Of a DNA stretch of 5,786 nt, positions 1 through 5,786 are shown piece by piece. The notes under the pieces are model-generated. The model saw nothing but the letters and a program-made list of their open reading frames with translations, made no database searches and was not told the origin of the DNA. The stretch comes from Ramlibacter tataouinensis (GTDB lineage Bacteria; Pseudomonadota; Gammaproteobacteria; Burkholderiales; Burkholderiaceae_C), in contig DIZF01000073.1 in NCBI GenBank assembly GCA_002427815.1, positions 1 to 5,786 of the forward strand. Reading direction: 5' to 3'. How positions within the stretch are numbered: position 1 is the stretch's first letter; the number at the start of each line of letters is the position of its first letter. Made by a program: the position numbers and the translations under genes.

Positions 1-816
1 ACCAGCGACATCGTGCCGCACAAGAGCCTGTGTACGGGGCTGACCAGCGAATACCTGAAGGGGCGCATCCTGGGGGCGACCCGGACCGCGTCTGTCAGCA
101 CGCGGACCTTGCTGTTGTCGTCGGGGAACAACGTGGGGCCGGTTGCCGACATGGCCAGACGCTGCATCACGATCAACCTCGAGCCTGCCTCCGAGAACCC
201 GGTCGCTCACGAGTTCAAGCGCCCGAACCTGATGCGTGAGGTGCTGGCCAACCGCGGGCGCTACGTGATTGCCGCGCTGACGGTGGTACGCGCCTGGATC
301 GTCGCCGGCCGCCCCGATACCGTGTGCAAGACCTTCAACAGCTACGCCAGCTGGTCCGACTGGTGCCGCCAGCCGTTGCTGTGGCTCGGACGCGCCGACC
401 CGACGGACGCTGTCTTTGAAGGTATGGCGGAAGATCCCGACCGCGAGGCACTGGGGAACCTGCTGGTGGCCTTGAAGGACCAGTTCGGGAGCGCGCCGAC
501 GATGGTCAAGGCCATGGTCAAGCGGGCCAGCGAGCGCCGCGGGACGACGGATGAACTGCTTGAGGTGCTCCAGGACATCGCAGGCGCGAACGAGCGCATC
601 AACCGCAAGCGCCTCGGACACTGGATCAAGAGGCACTCGGGCCGCGTGGTGAACGGCCTGAAGATCGTAAAGGCGCCCGTGACCAGAAACGCGCAGTGCT
701 GGCGGGTCGAGTCGGTTCTGTCGGTTGTGTCGGATTCGGTTCAACCTGTTGGCGCGGTCACGACCCCCGCGATGGACGACGACGACTTTGGCGAATTGCT
801 GATCCCGGCCGGGTAA
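1..816 (+). CDS. Mobile-element primase/helicase-type ATPase, C-terminal part (5' end outside window)
   Basis: The frame is open from the first base, so this is the last 271 residues of a longer protein. An internal GTG at 13 is not needed as a start. Near the beginning a hydrophobic strand followed by SSGNN (Asn codons at 127 and 130) looks like the sensor-1 strand of an AAA+/helicase core. It is followed by MARRCITINL, whose arginines would suit an arginine-finger region. Then come a helical segment with RGRYVIAALTVVRAWI and a CRQPLLWLGRADP motif. From memory these recur in large putative primase/ATPase proteins of integrative elements and prophages. The last third holds a helical, probably DNA-binding, segment (ERINRKRLGHWIKRHSGR), then a low-complexity SVLSVVSDSV stretch and an acidic tail. 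The Walker A and B motifs and any primase domain would lie upstream of the window, so the enzymatic name is an inference. A terminator-like hairpin follows the stop codon. Confidence 0.7.
   Translation, partial: TSDIVPHKSLCTGLTSEYLKGRILGATRTASVSTRTLLLSSGNNVGPVADMARRCITINLEPASENPVAHEFKRPNLMREVLANRGRYVIAALTVVRAWIVAGRPDTVCKTFNSYASWSDWCRQPLLWLGRADPTDAVFEGMAEDPDREALGNLLVALKDQFGSAPTMVKAMVKRASERRGTTDELLEVLQDIAGANERINRKRLGHWIKRHSGRVVNGLKIVKAPVTRNAQCWRVESVLSVVSDSVQPVGAVTTPAMDDDDFGELLIPAG
712..738 (+). repeat. Three tandem 9-bp repeats inside the 3' end of the primase-like gene
   Basis: Three consecutive 9-mers are visible: TCGGTTCTG, TCGGTTGTG and TCGGATTCG. They encode the SVLSVVSDS stretch near the protein's end. 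The first 17 bases (712 to 728) match the reverse complement of 875 to 891 at 16 of 17 positions. They may serve as a DNA-level element (iteron-like) as well as coding sequence, but that is inference. Confidence 0.6.
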
Positions 817-832
817 TCCGACCGGCAAACCC

Positions 833-856
833 AGGGGAGAACGGAGGCTCCCCTTT
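833..856 (+). terminator. Possible intrinsic terminator after the primase-like gene
   Basis: A perfect 7-bp stem AGGGGAG / CTCCCCT (833 to 839 with 848 to 854) encloses an 8-nt loop and runs into TTT. It lies 16 bp after the stop codon. The T-tract is only three bases long, so termination may be weak. The hairpin could also belong to the neighbouring inverted-repeat structure. Confidence 0.4.
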
Positions 857-873
857 GCGTTGCGGGCCGGACT

Positions 874-891
874 GACAACCGACTGAACCGA
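874..891 (-). repeat. Two 9-bp repeats, inverted relative to those at 712 to 738
   Basis: Read on the minus strand, this stretch is TCGGTTCAG followed by TCGGTTGTC. It lies in non-coding DNA 58 bp after the stop of the primase-like gene. The core of 875 to 891 differs from the inverted partner at 712 to 728 by one base. A conserved inverted pair on both sides of a gene end, next to a replication-type gene, resembles the distributed origin repeats of P4-like elements. No function is shown by the sequence alone. Confidence 0.55.
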
Positions 892-1180
892 CATCGGGAA
901 CTAGCATCACCCGACCCGGACGCTTCACGGCACTGATAAGGGGTGCCTCAACAGACAGAGTTAGGAATCCATCAGCGGCAAGACGATATTACAAGGTGAT
1001 TCCCTGTGGCTTCATGCAGCCGCCAAACGCACACGGGTAGTCGCTAAAAGTGCAGGACGGCGGGATCGACTCTCGTGAAGTGGAACTGTGTTCGTGGATG
1101 CCCTGGGTCGTCGGCCAGGCCATCACGTTTCGAGCCCGGCATCGAGTCTCGCCGGTGGGTGGTCCGATGCAGGCCGACCC

Positions 1181-1199
1181 ATACCCATATGGGTATACT
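1181..1199 (+). promoter_or_regulatory. Palindromic operator overlapping the -10 box of the HTH-ietA-ietS operon
   Basis: Bases 1181 to 1196 (ATACCCATATGGGTAT) form a perfect 16-bp palindrome. The right arm runs into TATACT (1194 to 1199), a very good sigma-70 -10 hexamer. At the usual spacing upstream (about 1171 to 1177) there is no good -35 box, so the promoter may be weak or need another factor. A repressor dimer on this site would cover the -10. The first gene of the operon encodes an HTH protein, so autorepression in the style of HigA is the natural reading. The expected transcript start, about 1206, leaves a short leader before the ATG at 1237. Confidence 0.6.
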
Positions 1200-1236
1200 C
1201 CTGCTATTGTCCTACGGCACGAAAGCCGCGATATCA

Positions 1237-1632
1237 ATGAGCCGTCATCCTCAAGCAACGGAATGCCAAGATGTGTTGGGCGCGCACCAGCACCAGAAGG
1301 CCGCGGCGCGATCGATGCCGCGGCACCTCGAAGCAGTGCGCCATGTCTCGACCGTGCGCGCTGCCCCCGATGCGAGCCATGACGGCTCAGCGAAGGCTAC
1401 GTTGGCGTCCAAGCTCAACGAGTTGCTTGATGCGAACGGGCTAAGTCAGAGTGCAGCGGCGCAGCTTCTGGGTATGCCTCAGCCAAAGGTGTCGGCGATT
1501 CGGAACTACAAGCTCCGTGGGATTTCGCTGGAGCGTTTGATGCAAGCCCTACTTGCGCTGAACCAGCAGGTCGAGATCATCGTCAAGCCACGGCGTAAAG
1601 CCGACAGTGGATCGATCCGAGTTGCGCTCTGA
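1237..1632 (+). CDS. HigA/XRE-like helix-turn-helix regulator, first gene of the ietAS operon
   Basis: This small protein (131 residues from the ATG at 1237) has a clear DNA-binding domain at about residues 54 to 118. It consists of a helix with LASKLNELLDANGLSQ, the HTH proper with AAAQLLGMPQPKVSAIRN, then GISLERLMQALLALNQQVEIIVKP. The layout QxxAAxLLGxxQPxVSxxxN followed by a leucine-rich helix and a V-E-I-x-V strand is that of HigA-type antitoxins and related XRE regulators. The first 50 residues have no recognised fold. The start is uncertain: the ATG at 1237 follows the -10 box well but has only a weak GAAAG site. The ATG at 1315 would give 105 residues, closer to the usual family length, with AGAAGG a rather long 14 bases upstream. 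The frame stays open back to a GTG at 1075, but that lies before the promoter. No HigB-type toxin is adjacent, and the next gene, 48 bp on, is the ATPase. Its probable role is repressor of the operon through the palindrome at 1181 to 1196. Confidence 0.75.
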   Translation: MSRHPQATECQDVLGAHQHQKAAARSMPRHLEAVRHVSTVRAAPDASHDGSAKATLASKLNELLDANGLSQSAAAQLLGMPQPKVSAIRNYKLRGISLERLMQALLALNQQVEIIVKPRRKADSGSIRVAL

Positions 1633-1680
1633 GAAGATGCCGGAAGGACACATGAATTCGATGTTGCGAGAGGGGAAGAT

Positions 1681-2652
1681 ATGTCACGAGCGGACCTCAT
1701 AGTCAGTCTCGTCAAGGCGGGCAGCCAGGGTGACCAGCAGTTGCTTCGGACCACGGTGGAAGCGATGGCGGCGGAAGAGCGCGCCAAGCACCATCATCAG
1801 CTCGCAAATAAGCTCGAAGAGAACCTGAGGGCCAATGGGCGGGCGCGCGCACCCGAATTGGTCCGCTCGTTTGATGGGGGTCACGGAGGCTTGCTGTATG
1901 AGATCGAGCCGCGCCGCGCGCTCGACGCGTTGTTCCTGGACGCCGCATCGCTCGCGGCATGCCGTGAGCTGGTTGAAGAGCAGCATCGCAAGGACATCCT
2001 TCGCTCCTATGGCCTCGAACCCAGGAACCGCGTTCTGCTGTCCGGTCCGCCAGGCAACGGCAAGACATCTCTTGCCGAAGCCATCGCTGCTCAACTGCTG
2101 GTTCCACTATTTGTCGTGCGCTATGAGGCTGTCATCGGCAGCTTTCTGGGCGAGACCAGCGGACGCTTGAAGAAGCTGTTCGACTTCGTGCGCACGCATC
2201 AATGCGTCCTATTTTTCGACGAGTTTGATACGCTCGGCAAAGAACGTGGCGATATCCACGAAACGGGTGAGATCAAGCGCGTTGTCAGTTCGCTGCTGCT
2301 GCAGATTGATGCCCTGCCCAGCCATGTCGTGGTCGTAACTGCGACCAATCATGCCGAACTGTTGGACCGGGCCGTGTGGCGCCGGTTTCAATTGCGGCTT
2401 TCGCTGCCGGCGCCGACGCTCGCCCAGAAGGAAGAGTGGTTCACGCGCTTCCAGGCCCGTTTGGATGGGCCGCTAGGCTTCTCAGCGAAGACTCTGGCCA
2501 CCAAGATTCAAGCCACCAGTTTCTCGGATCTCGAACAGTTTTGCGAGGACGTGCAGCGGCGCTATGTGCTGTCGCTGCCTGATGCGAACCTGAAGCGCAT
2601 CGTGGCCGAGAGGCTCACGCAGTGGCAGGCTCGATTCACCATTGGCCAATAA
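1681..2652 (+). CDS. ietA: AAA+ ATPase, IetA-like (antitoxin/regulatory partner of the subtilase)
   Basis: The 323-residue protein has a helical N-terminal region (about 1 to 75) and one classical AAA module. Walker A is GPPGNGKT (122 to 129). Walker B is VLFFDEFD (176 to 183). Sensor 1 is the Asn of VVVVTATN (216 to 223), and Arg-finger candidates lie in LDRAVWRRF (228 to 236). A small helical lid follows (about 245 to 320), including FSDLEQFCED in the place of the usual sensor-2 helix. No signal peptide or membrane segment is seen, so it should be cytoplasmic. The ATG at 1681 is supported by AGGGGA at 1671 to 1676. It lies 48 bp after the HTH gene and 27 bp before the protease gene, so the three are probably co-transcribed. 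An AAA ATPase directly before a large S8 protease is the IetAS arrangement. In the Agrobacterium Ti-plasmid system IetA neutralises the protease IetS. The family assignment rests on architecture and gene order, not on an alignment. The ATPase call itself is near certain. Confidence 0.9.
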   Translation: MSRADLIVSLVKAGSQGDQQLLRTTVEAMAAEERAKHHHQLANKLEENLRANGRARAPELVRSFDGGHGGLLYEIEPRRALDALFLDAASLAACRELVEEQHRKDILRSYGLEPRNRVLLSGPPGNGKTSLAEAIAAQLLVPLFVVRYEAVIGSFLGETSGRLKKLFDFVRTHQCVLFFDEFDTLGKERGDIHETGEIKRVVSSLLLQIDALPSHVVVVTATNHAELLDRAVWRRFQLRLSLPAPTLAQKEEWFTRFQARLDGPLGFSAKTLATKIQATSFSDLEQFCEDVQRRYVLSLPDANLKRIVAERLTQWQARFTIGQ

Positions 2653-2679
2653 GAAGAAACTACGTGAGACGGTCAACGG

Positions 2680-5274
2680 ATGGCAAAAGGAAATTTTCCC
2701 CTTCTATTTTTCCCCGAGCCTACGCCCGCTGATCGGAACTCCCTGGGAGGAGGCGGAGGCGCTGTCCGCATTCCGGATATCGCACGCCAGCGCGCCCGCA
2801 TCGCGCCGCAGCTCACTGTGCTGCAACAGGCTTTCGAAGCCCAGCGCCTGAAACTGCAGCAGACAGCACCGATGGAGAACCCGGAACTGATCCTGGTTCT
2901 CGAGGTGGCCGGCACCGTCGAAGACTTCGCCAAAGCGGTCGCCAAGGTCCCTGGACTCGAATGGCTTGTTGAATGGGCCGAGGATCAGGTTGCGCCGGAT
3001 GAAGATTTCTTCATCCAGGGCAAGGCCGGCAAGACGTTTCCCGGTCGTCTGTTCTTGCTGGCAAGCAATCATCAGGCGCTCGTCCAGTTGCTGGCGCTTT
3101 GGACCCGCTACCAAAACGACCCCGCTGCTCAATTCGATCGTGGACTGAACAAGTTCCGCAACCTATTCGGGCAGTTGCGCAACATTCGTCACTGGAGCGT
3201 TGCGGACCGAATTGATATCGACGTTCGCCAGTATTGGCAGAACTGTCTCAACGATGGCCTGCAGGCCATCAGGTTCGAGATCGAGGCATGGCACTTCGCC
3301 TCGCAGCAGAAGAACAACAAGGCCCGCGAAGACATCGAGGCCCTTGTTCAGGCGCTCGGCGGGCAGGTCCTGCGCAGCGCACTGATCGGCGAGATCGCGT
3401 ATCACGGGTTTCTGGTGGAACTGCCAGCGCAGGCGGTTGCGGACGTGCTGGCCGGGCAGACGCCCGACTTGGTGCTGTCTGACCGCATCATGTTCTTCCG
3501 GCCTAAAGCGCAATCGATCACTGACGGTGTGAACGAGGCCGAAGTGCAGCCGCAAGCGGCCCTCGCCGGGGCGTCGGATCAGCCGCCAGTCGTTGCGTTG
3601 CTCGATGGCCTGCCGTTGCAAAATCATGCCCAGCTGCAAGGGCGACTGCTGGTGGATGACCCCGATGGCTGGGAAGGCAACTACCCAGCCAAGGACAGGG
3701 TTCACGGCACCGCAATGGCTTCGCTGATCCTGCACGGCGAACTTGACGGTGGCGCCGAGCCGTTGCGATGCCGCCTTTATGTGCGTCCCGTCCTGCGTCC
3801 AGATCCCAATGACAACTTCAACACCCGTCGGCGCGAACACACGCCGGACGATGTTCTGCTGATCGACTTGATCCACCGGGCCGTCAAGCGAATCTGCGAA
3901 GGGGACGGACAGGAACCCGCGGCTGCGCCGTCAGTGCGTGTCATTAACCTGTCGATTGGGGACGAAGCGCGCCTGTTTGATCGCCAGATATCCCCGTGGG
4001 CGCGGCTGCTGGATTGGCTGGCGTTCAGGTACTCCGTGCTGTTCATCGTGAGCGCGGGAAATGACATGCGCACGCTTAGCCTCAATACTCCGAGCCACAC
4101 CCTGGAGGGACTGACGCCGGAACAACGGTCAGCGCTGGCATTCACGGCGATGACTACCGAACACGTCGAGCGGCGCCTCATAGCGCCCGCCGAGGCTCTG
4201 AATGTGTTGACTGTCGGGGCCCTGCATGCCGACAGCGCAAACGCGCCGGTTGTGCCGGGGCGCTACGACCTTTTCTCTGCCGGTGGGCTGAGTCCGTTGT
4301 CGCGCATTGGCCATGGCTTCCGTCGTGCCATCAAGCCGGACATCCTGATGCCGGGCGGTCGCGTGCTCTACCGCGCAAGCATGCAGCCTGATCCGGCAGT
4401 TAGCGTGCTGGAGGTGGTGACAGCCGGGGTGGCGCCTGGCCACCGTGTGGCGGTGCCGCCCCTCCCTGGGGAAACGCTGGCCGCGACTGCGTACACCCGG
4501 GGTACCAGCAACGCCGCAGCGCTTGCCAGTCGAGCGGCTGTGCAAGCCTATGACATGCTCGAACTGCTGCGCGCAGAAGGGGAGGGCGCACCTGGCCCGA
4601 TTTATGACGCCGTGCTGCTCAAGGCCTTGTTAGTTCACGGCGCGCAGTGGGGCGATTGGCCGGAACGCCTTCTGGCCGAACACCCGGAAATTGAGGCCAT
4701 AGCGGGTGTGGCGAAGCACGTGGCCCAGAAAGACCTGGTGACGCGCTGGCTGGGGTATGGCCCTGTCGATGTCGAGCGCGCCATCACCTGCGCGGCCGAG
4801 CGCGCCACGCTGCTCGGTGTGGGCGAACTGGGTGCCGATGAAGCCTTTGTGTTTTCCGCGCCGCTGCCGCCGACCTTGGCCGGCAAGATCGCATGGCGTC
4901 GCCTGACAGTAACCCTGGCATGGATGGCGCCCATCAATTGTTCACACCAAGGGTACCGCCGCGCCAAGCTCTGGATGACGCCGCCGCAGGATCAACTCCG
5001 AATCAAGCGAGCCAATAGCGTGCACGACAAGGCGGCGCTGCGCGGCTCCGTGCAGCACGAGATCCTTGAAGGCAGCGATGCAGTGGCGTTCGTCGATGGG
5101 AACCGATTCGAGTGCAAAGTGAATTGCTCCGCTGACGCCGGTGAGTTGCCTGGCAAAGTTCGGTTCGCGGTCTGCGTGTCACTGGAAGTCGGTATCGGTT
5201 CGGGCATCCCGGTGTATCAGGAGATACGCGACAGGATCAGGCCGCTCGTGGTCGTCCAGCCAATTGCCAGTTGA
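2680..5274 (+). CDS. ietS: Subtilisin-like (S8) serine protease, IetS-like effector/toxin
   Basis: This 864-residue protein carries a complete subtilase catalytic set. Asp309 lies in VVALLDG, His342 in VHGTAMASLI, the oxyanion-hole Asn461 in FIVSAGND, and the nucleophile Ser610 in TRGTSNAAA. Supporting strands are VRVINLSIG (419 to 427) and LNVLTVGAL (507 to 515). Before the protease domain are about 300 residues with no recognised domain: a glycine run (23 to 27), then mixed alpha/beta segments, among them PELILVLEVAG (68 to 78) and YHGFLVELPAQAV (241 to 253). After Ser610 come a helix and a beta-rich tail with LTVTLAWMAP (742 to 751), resembling the sandwich domains that often follow subtilases. 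There is no signal peptide or membrane segment, so unlike most subtilases it should act inside the cell, as expected for a protease toxin or defence effector. The ATG at 2680 has only a poor ribosome site (GTGAG at 2664 to 2668). Low translation relative to ietA would suit an antitoxin-first operon. The cellular substrate is unknown. Confidence 0.9.
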   Translation: MAKGNFPLLFFPEPTPADRNSLGGGGGAVRIPDIARQRARIAPQLTVLQQAFEAQRLKLQQTAPMENPELILVLEVAGTVEDFAKAVAKVPGLEWLVEWAEDQVAPDEDFFIQGKAGKTFPGRLFLLASNHQALVQLLALWTRYQNDPAAQFDRGLNKFRNLFGQLRNIRHWSVADRIDIDVRQYWQNCLNDGLQAIRFEIEAWHFASQQKNNKAREDIEALVQALGGQVLRSALIGEIAYHGFLVELPAQAVADVLAGQTPDLVLSDRIMFFRPKAQSITDGVNEAEVQPQAALAGASDQPPVVALLDGLPLQNHAQLQGRLLVDDPDGWEGNYPAKDRVHGTAMASLILHGELDGGAEPLRCRLYVRPVLRPDPNDNFNTRRREHTPDDVLLIDLIHRAVKRICEGDGQEPAAAPSVRVINLSIGDEARLFDRQISPWARLLDWLAFRYSVLFIVSAGNDMRTLSLNTPSHTLEGLTPEQRSALAFTAMTTEHVERRLIAPAEALNVLTVGALHADSANAPVVPGRYDLFSAGGLSPLSRIGHGFRRAIKPDILMPGGRVLYRASMQPDPAVSVLEVVTAGVAPGHRVAVPPLPGETLAATAYTRGTSNAAALASRAAVQAYDMLELLRAEGEGAPGPIYDAVLLKALLVHGAQWGDWPERLLAEHPEIEAIAGVAKHVAQKDLVTRWLGYGPVDVERAITCAAERATLLGVGELGADEAFVFSAPLPPTLAGKIAWRRLTVTLAWMAPINCSHQGYRRAKLWMTPPQDQLRIKRANSVHDKAALRGSVQHEILEGSDAVAFVDGNRFECKVNCSADAGELPGKVRFAVCVSLEVGIGSGIPVYQEIRDRIRPLVVVQPIAS

Positions 5275-5283
5275 ATTCACCAG

Positions 5284-5786
5284 CTATACAAGCACTGTCG
5301 TCGTCCTAATAGATGCCAGATCCTGGACCGCGGCCTCAACACGATCAATTCGCCGCGAGGGGTTGTCTTCGTCCATAGAGGCATGCCGAGTGTACTGAAA
5401 GCGATGCACCCGCATCTCCCGGCTCGATGGGCTGCAGCAGTGCATATGGGTCCTCGGCCACCTCCGACTTGATGTGCTCGATGACCGCGTCGACCTGCGC
5501 GTCCGAGGCTTTGGGCATGTGCTCGCGCATCAACGACTTGAGCGAACCTTCTGGTAGCTGCAGCATGAGCCGCCGGTAGTCGTCTTTGGCCAGCGTCTCC
5601 ATCCAGCCGACGCTCTTGCGGTCGGGCTCCATCCCGCAGCTCGCTTCTCTGCAATCTGGAGCGCGGACATGCCGAACTGCGGATTGAAGTCTCCTGGATC
5701 AGGGATGAGGCGGATCAAACCGGCTTGGATGTACGGCTCAAGCACCAACAACAGGAGCACGTTCTTCAGCGTCTTCCAGGTCAGTC
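5284..5786 (-). pseudogene. C-terminal part of a protein of unknown function, twice frameshifted, 5' end outside window
   Basis: Three pieces read as one protein on the minus strand. From the right edge to about 5633 one frame gives LTWKTLKNVLLLLVLEP and later IPDPGDFNPQFG and ALQIAEKR. From 5632 to about 5421 a second frame gives MEPDRKSVGWMETLAKDDYR, then HMPKASDAQVDAVIEHIKSE and DPYALLQPIEP. From about 5417 the first frame returns with EMRVHRFQYTRHAS and MDEDNPSRRIDRVEAAVQDL, ending at TAG (5284 to 5286). One missing base near the GGG at 5633 to 5635 and one extra base near the GGG at 5418 to 5420 (minus-strand runs) explain both shifts. About 166 residues are covered. The fragment begins with a hydrophobic LLLLVLEP stretch and is otherwise largely helical and charged. 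I do not recognise the family. Each piece taken alone would be misannotated as a short hypothetical gene. It is convergent with ietS, with 9 bp between the stops. Two sequencing errors are an alternative to true decay. Confidence 0.6.

Larger units (their letters stand above)
817..1236. other. Gene-free interval of about 420 bp
   Basis: It holds the hairpin at 833 to 856, the inverted 9-bp repeats at 874 to 891 and the palindrome/promoter at 1181 to 1199. Between 892 and 1180 I see no recognisable gene, RNA or insertion-sequence end. Open frames crossing this part on both strands (about 989 to 1382) give low-complexity, Arg/Ser/Pro-rich translations with no domain resemblance. Confidence 0.6.

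Noticed and set aside
938..966. Possible transposon end near GGGGTGCCTCAACAGA
   Set aside because: The GGGG start recalls Tn3-family ends, but the rest does not match those I know and no inverted partner is seen.
1065..1151. Imperfect direct repeat ATCGA(C/G)TCTCG at 1065 to 1075 and 1141 to 1151
   Set aside because: Eleven bases with one mismatch, not placed around any recognised boundary. Expected by chance at this composition.
1075..1236. Longer start (GTG at 1075) for the HTH protein
   Set aside because: This part lies upstream of the palindrome and the -10 box, and its translation is Arg/Trp/Cys-rich with no family resemblance. It looks like chance open frame.
989..1258. Open frame of 89 residues on the - strand
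   Set aside because: It spans the promoter region, its composition is unlike a folded protein, and nothing suggests a start signal.
1050..1382. Open frame of 110 residues on the + strand
   Set aside because: It overlaps the operator and the HTH gene in another frame, has no domain resemblance and no good ribosome site.
3163..3876. Antisense open frame of 237 residues inside ietS
   Set aside because: It is long only because of high GC. The sense strand encodes the catalytic Asp and His of the subtilase here.
5303..5345. Possible terminator hairpins after ietS (CCAG-ATC-CTGG and GC-rich palindromes)
   Set aside because: Stems of only four to six bases without a T-tract, and the stretch is coding for the opposing gene.
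5277..5654. Open frame of 125 residues on the - strand
   Set aside because: It is the third frame of the damaged right-hand gene, and its translation is Arg/Ala-rich shadow sequence.

Overview
The window is GC-rich and densely coding, with a codon style typical of Beta- or Gammaproteobacteria (Burkholderiales, Pseudomonadales or Xanthomonadales would all fit). No gene seen here fixes the taxon. The setting looks like accessory DNA, either an integrative element or a genomic island.

Left part (1 to 816, + strand): the C-terminal 271 codons of a mobile-element primase/helicase-type ATPase, cut by the window edge. Its last codons contain three 9-bp repeats of the type TCGGTTxxx. Two more copies lie in inverted orientation about 150 bp away, just beyond the gene and a terminator-like hairpin. 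This arrangement resembles iterons and may be part of a replication origin. From 817 to 1236 there is no convincing gene.

Centre (1181 to 5274, + strand): the main content is a probable three-gene operon. A perfect 16-bp palindrome overlaps a consensus -10 box and precedes a small HigA/XRE-like DNA-binding protein. After 48 bp comes a 323-residue AAA+ ATPase, and after another 27 bp an 864-residue subtilisin-like (S8) serine protease with an intact Asp-His-Ser triad. The ATPase plus subtilase pair matches IetAS, first described as a plasmid-stability toxin-antitoxin pair (IetA antitoxin, IetS protease toxin) and later reported as an anti-phage defence system. The inferred scheme is that the HTH protein represses the operon through the palindrome, the ATPase restrains or senses, and the protease is the effector.

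Right part (5284 to 5786, - strand): the C-terminal end of a gene of unknown function that runs convergently into the protease gene, with 9 bp between the stop codons. Its reading frame is broken twice by shifts that compensate each other, each at a GGG run. It is therefore either a decayed gene or a place with two sequencing errors.

No tRNA, rRNA, CRISPR array, complete insertion sequence or attachment site was recognised.
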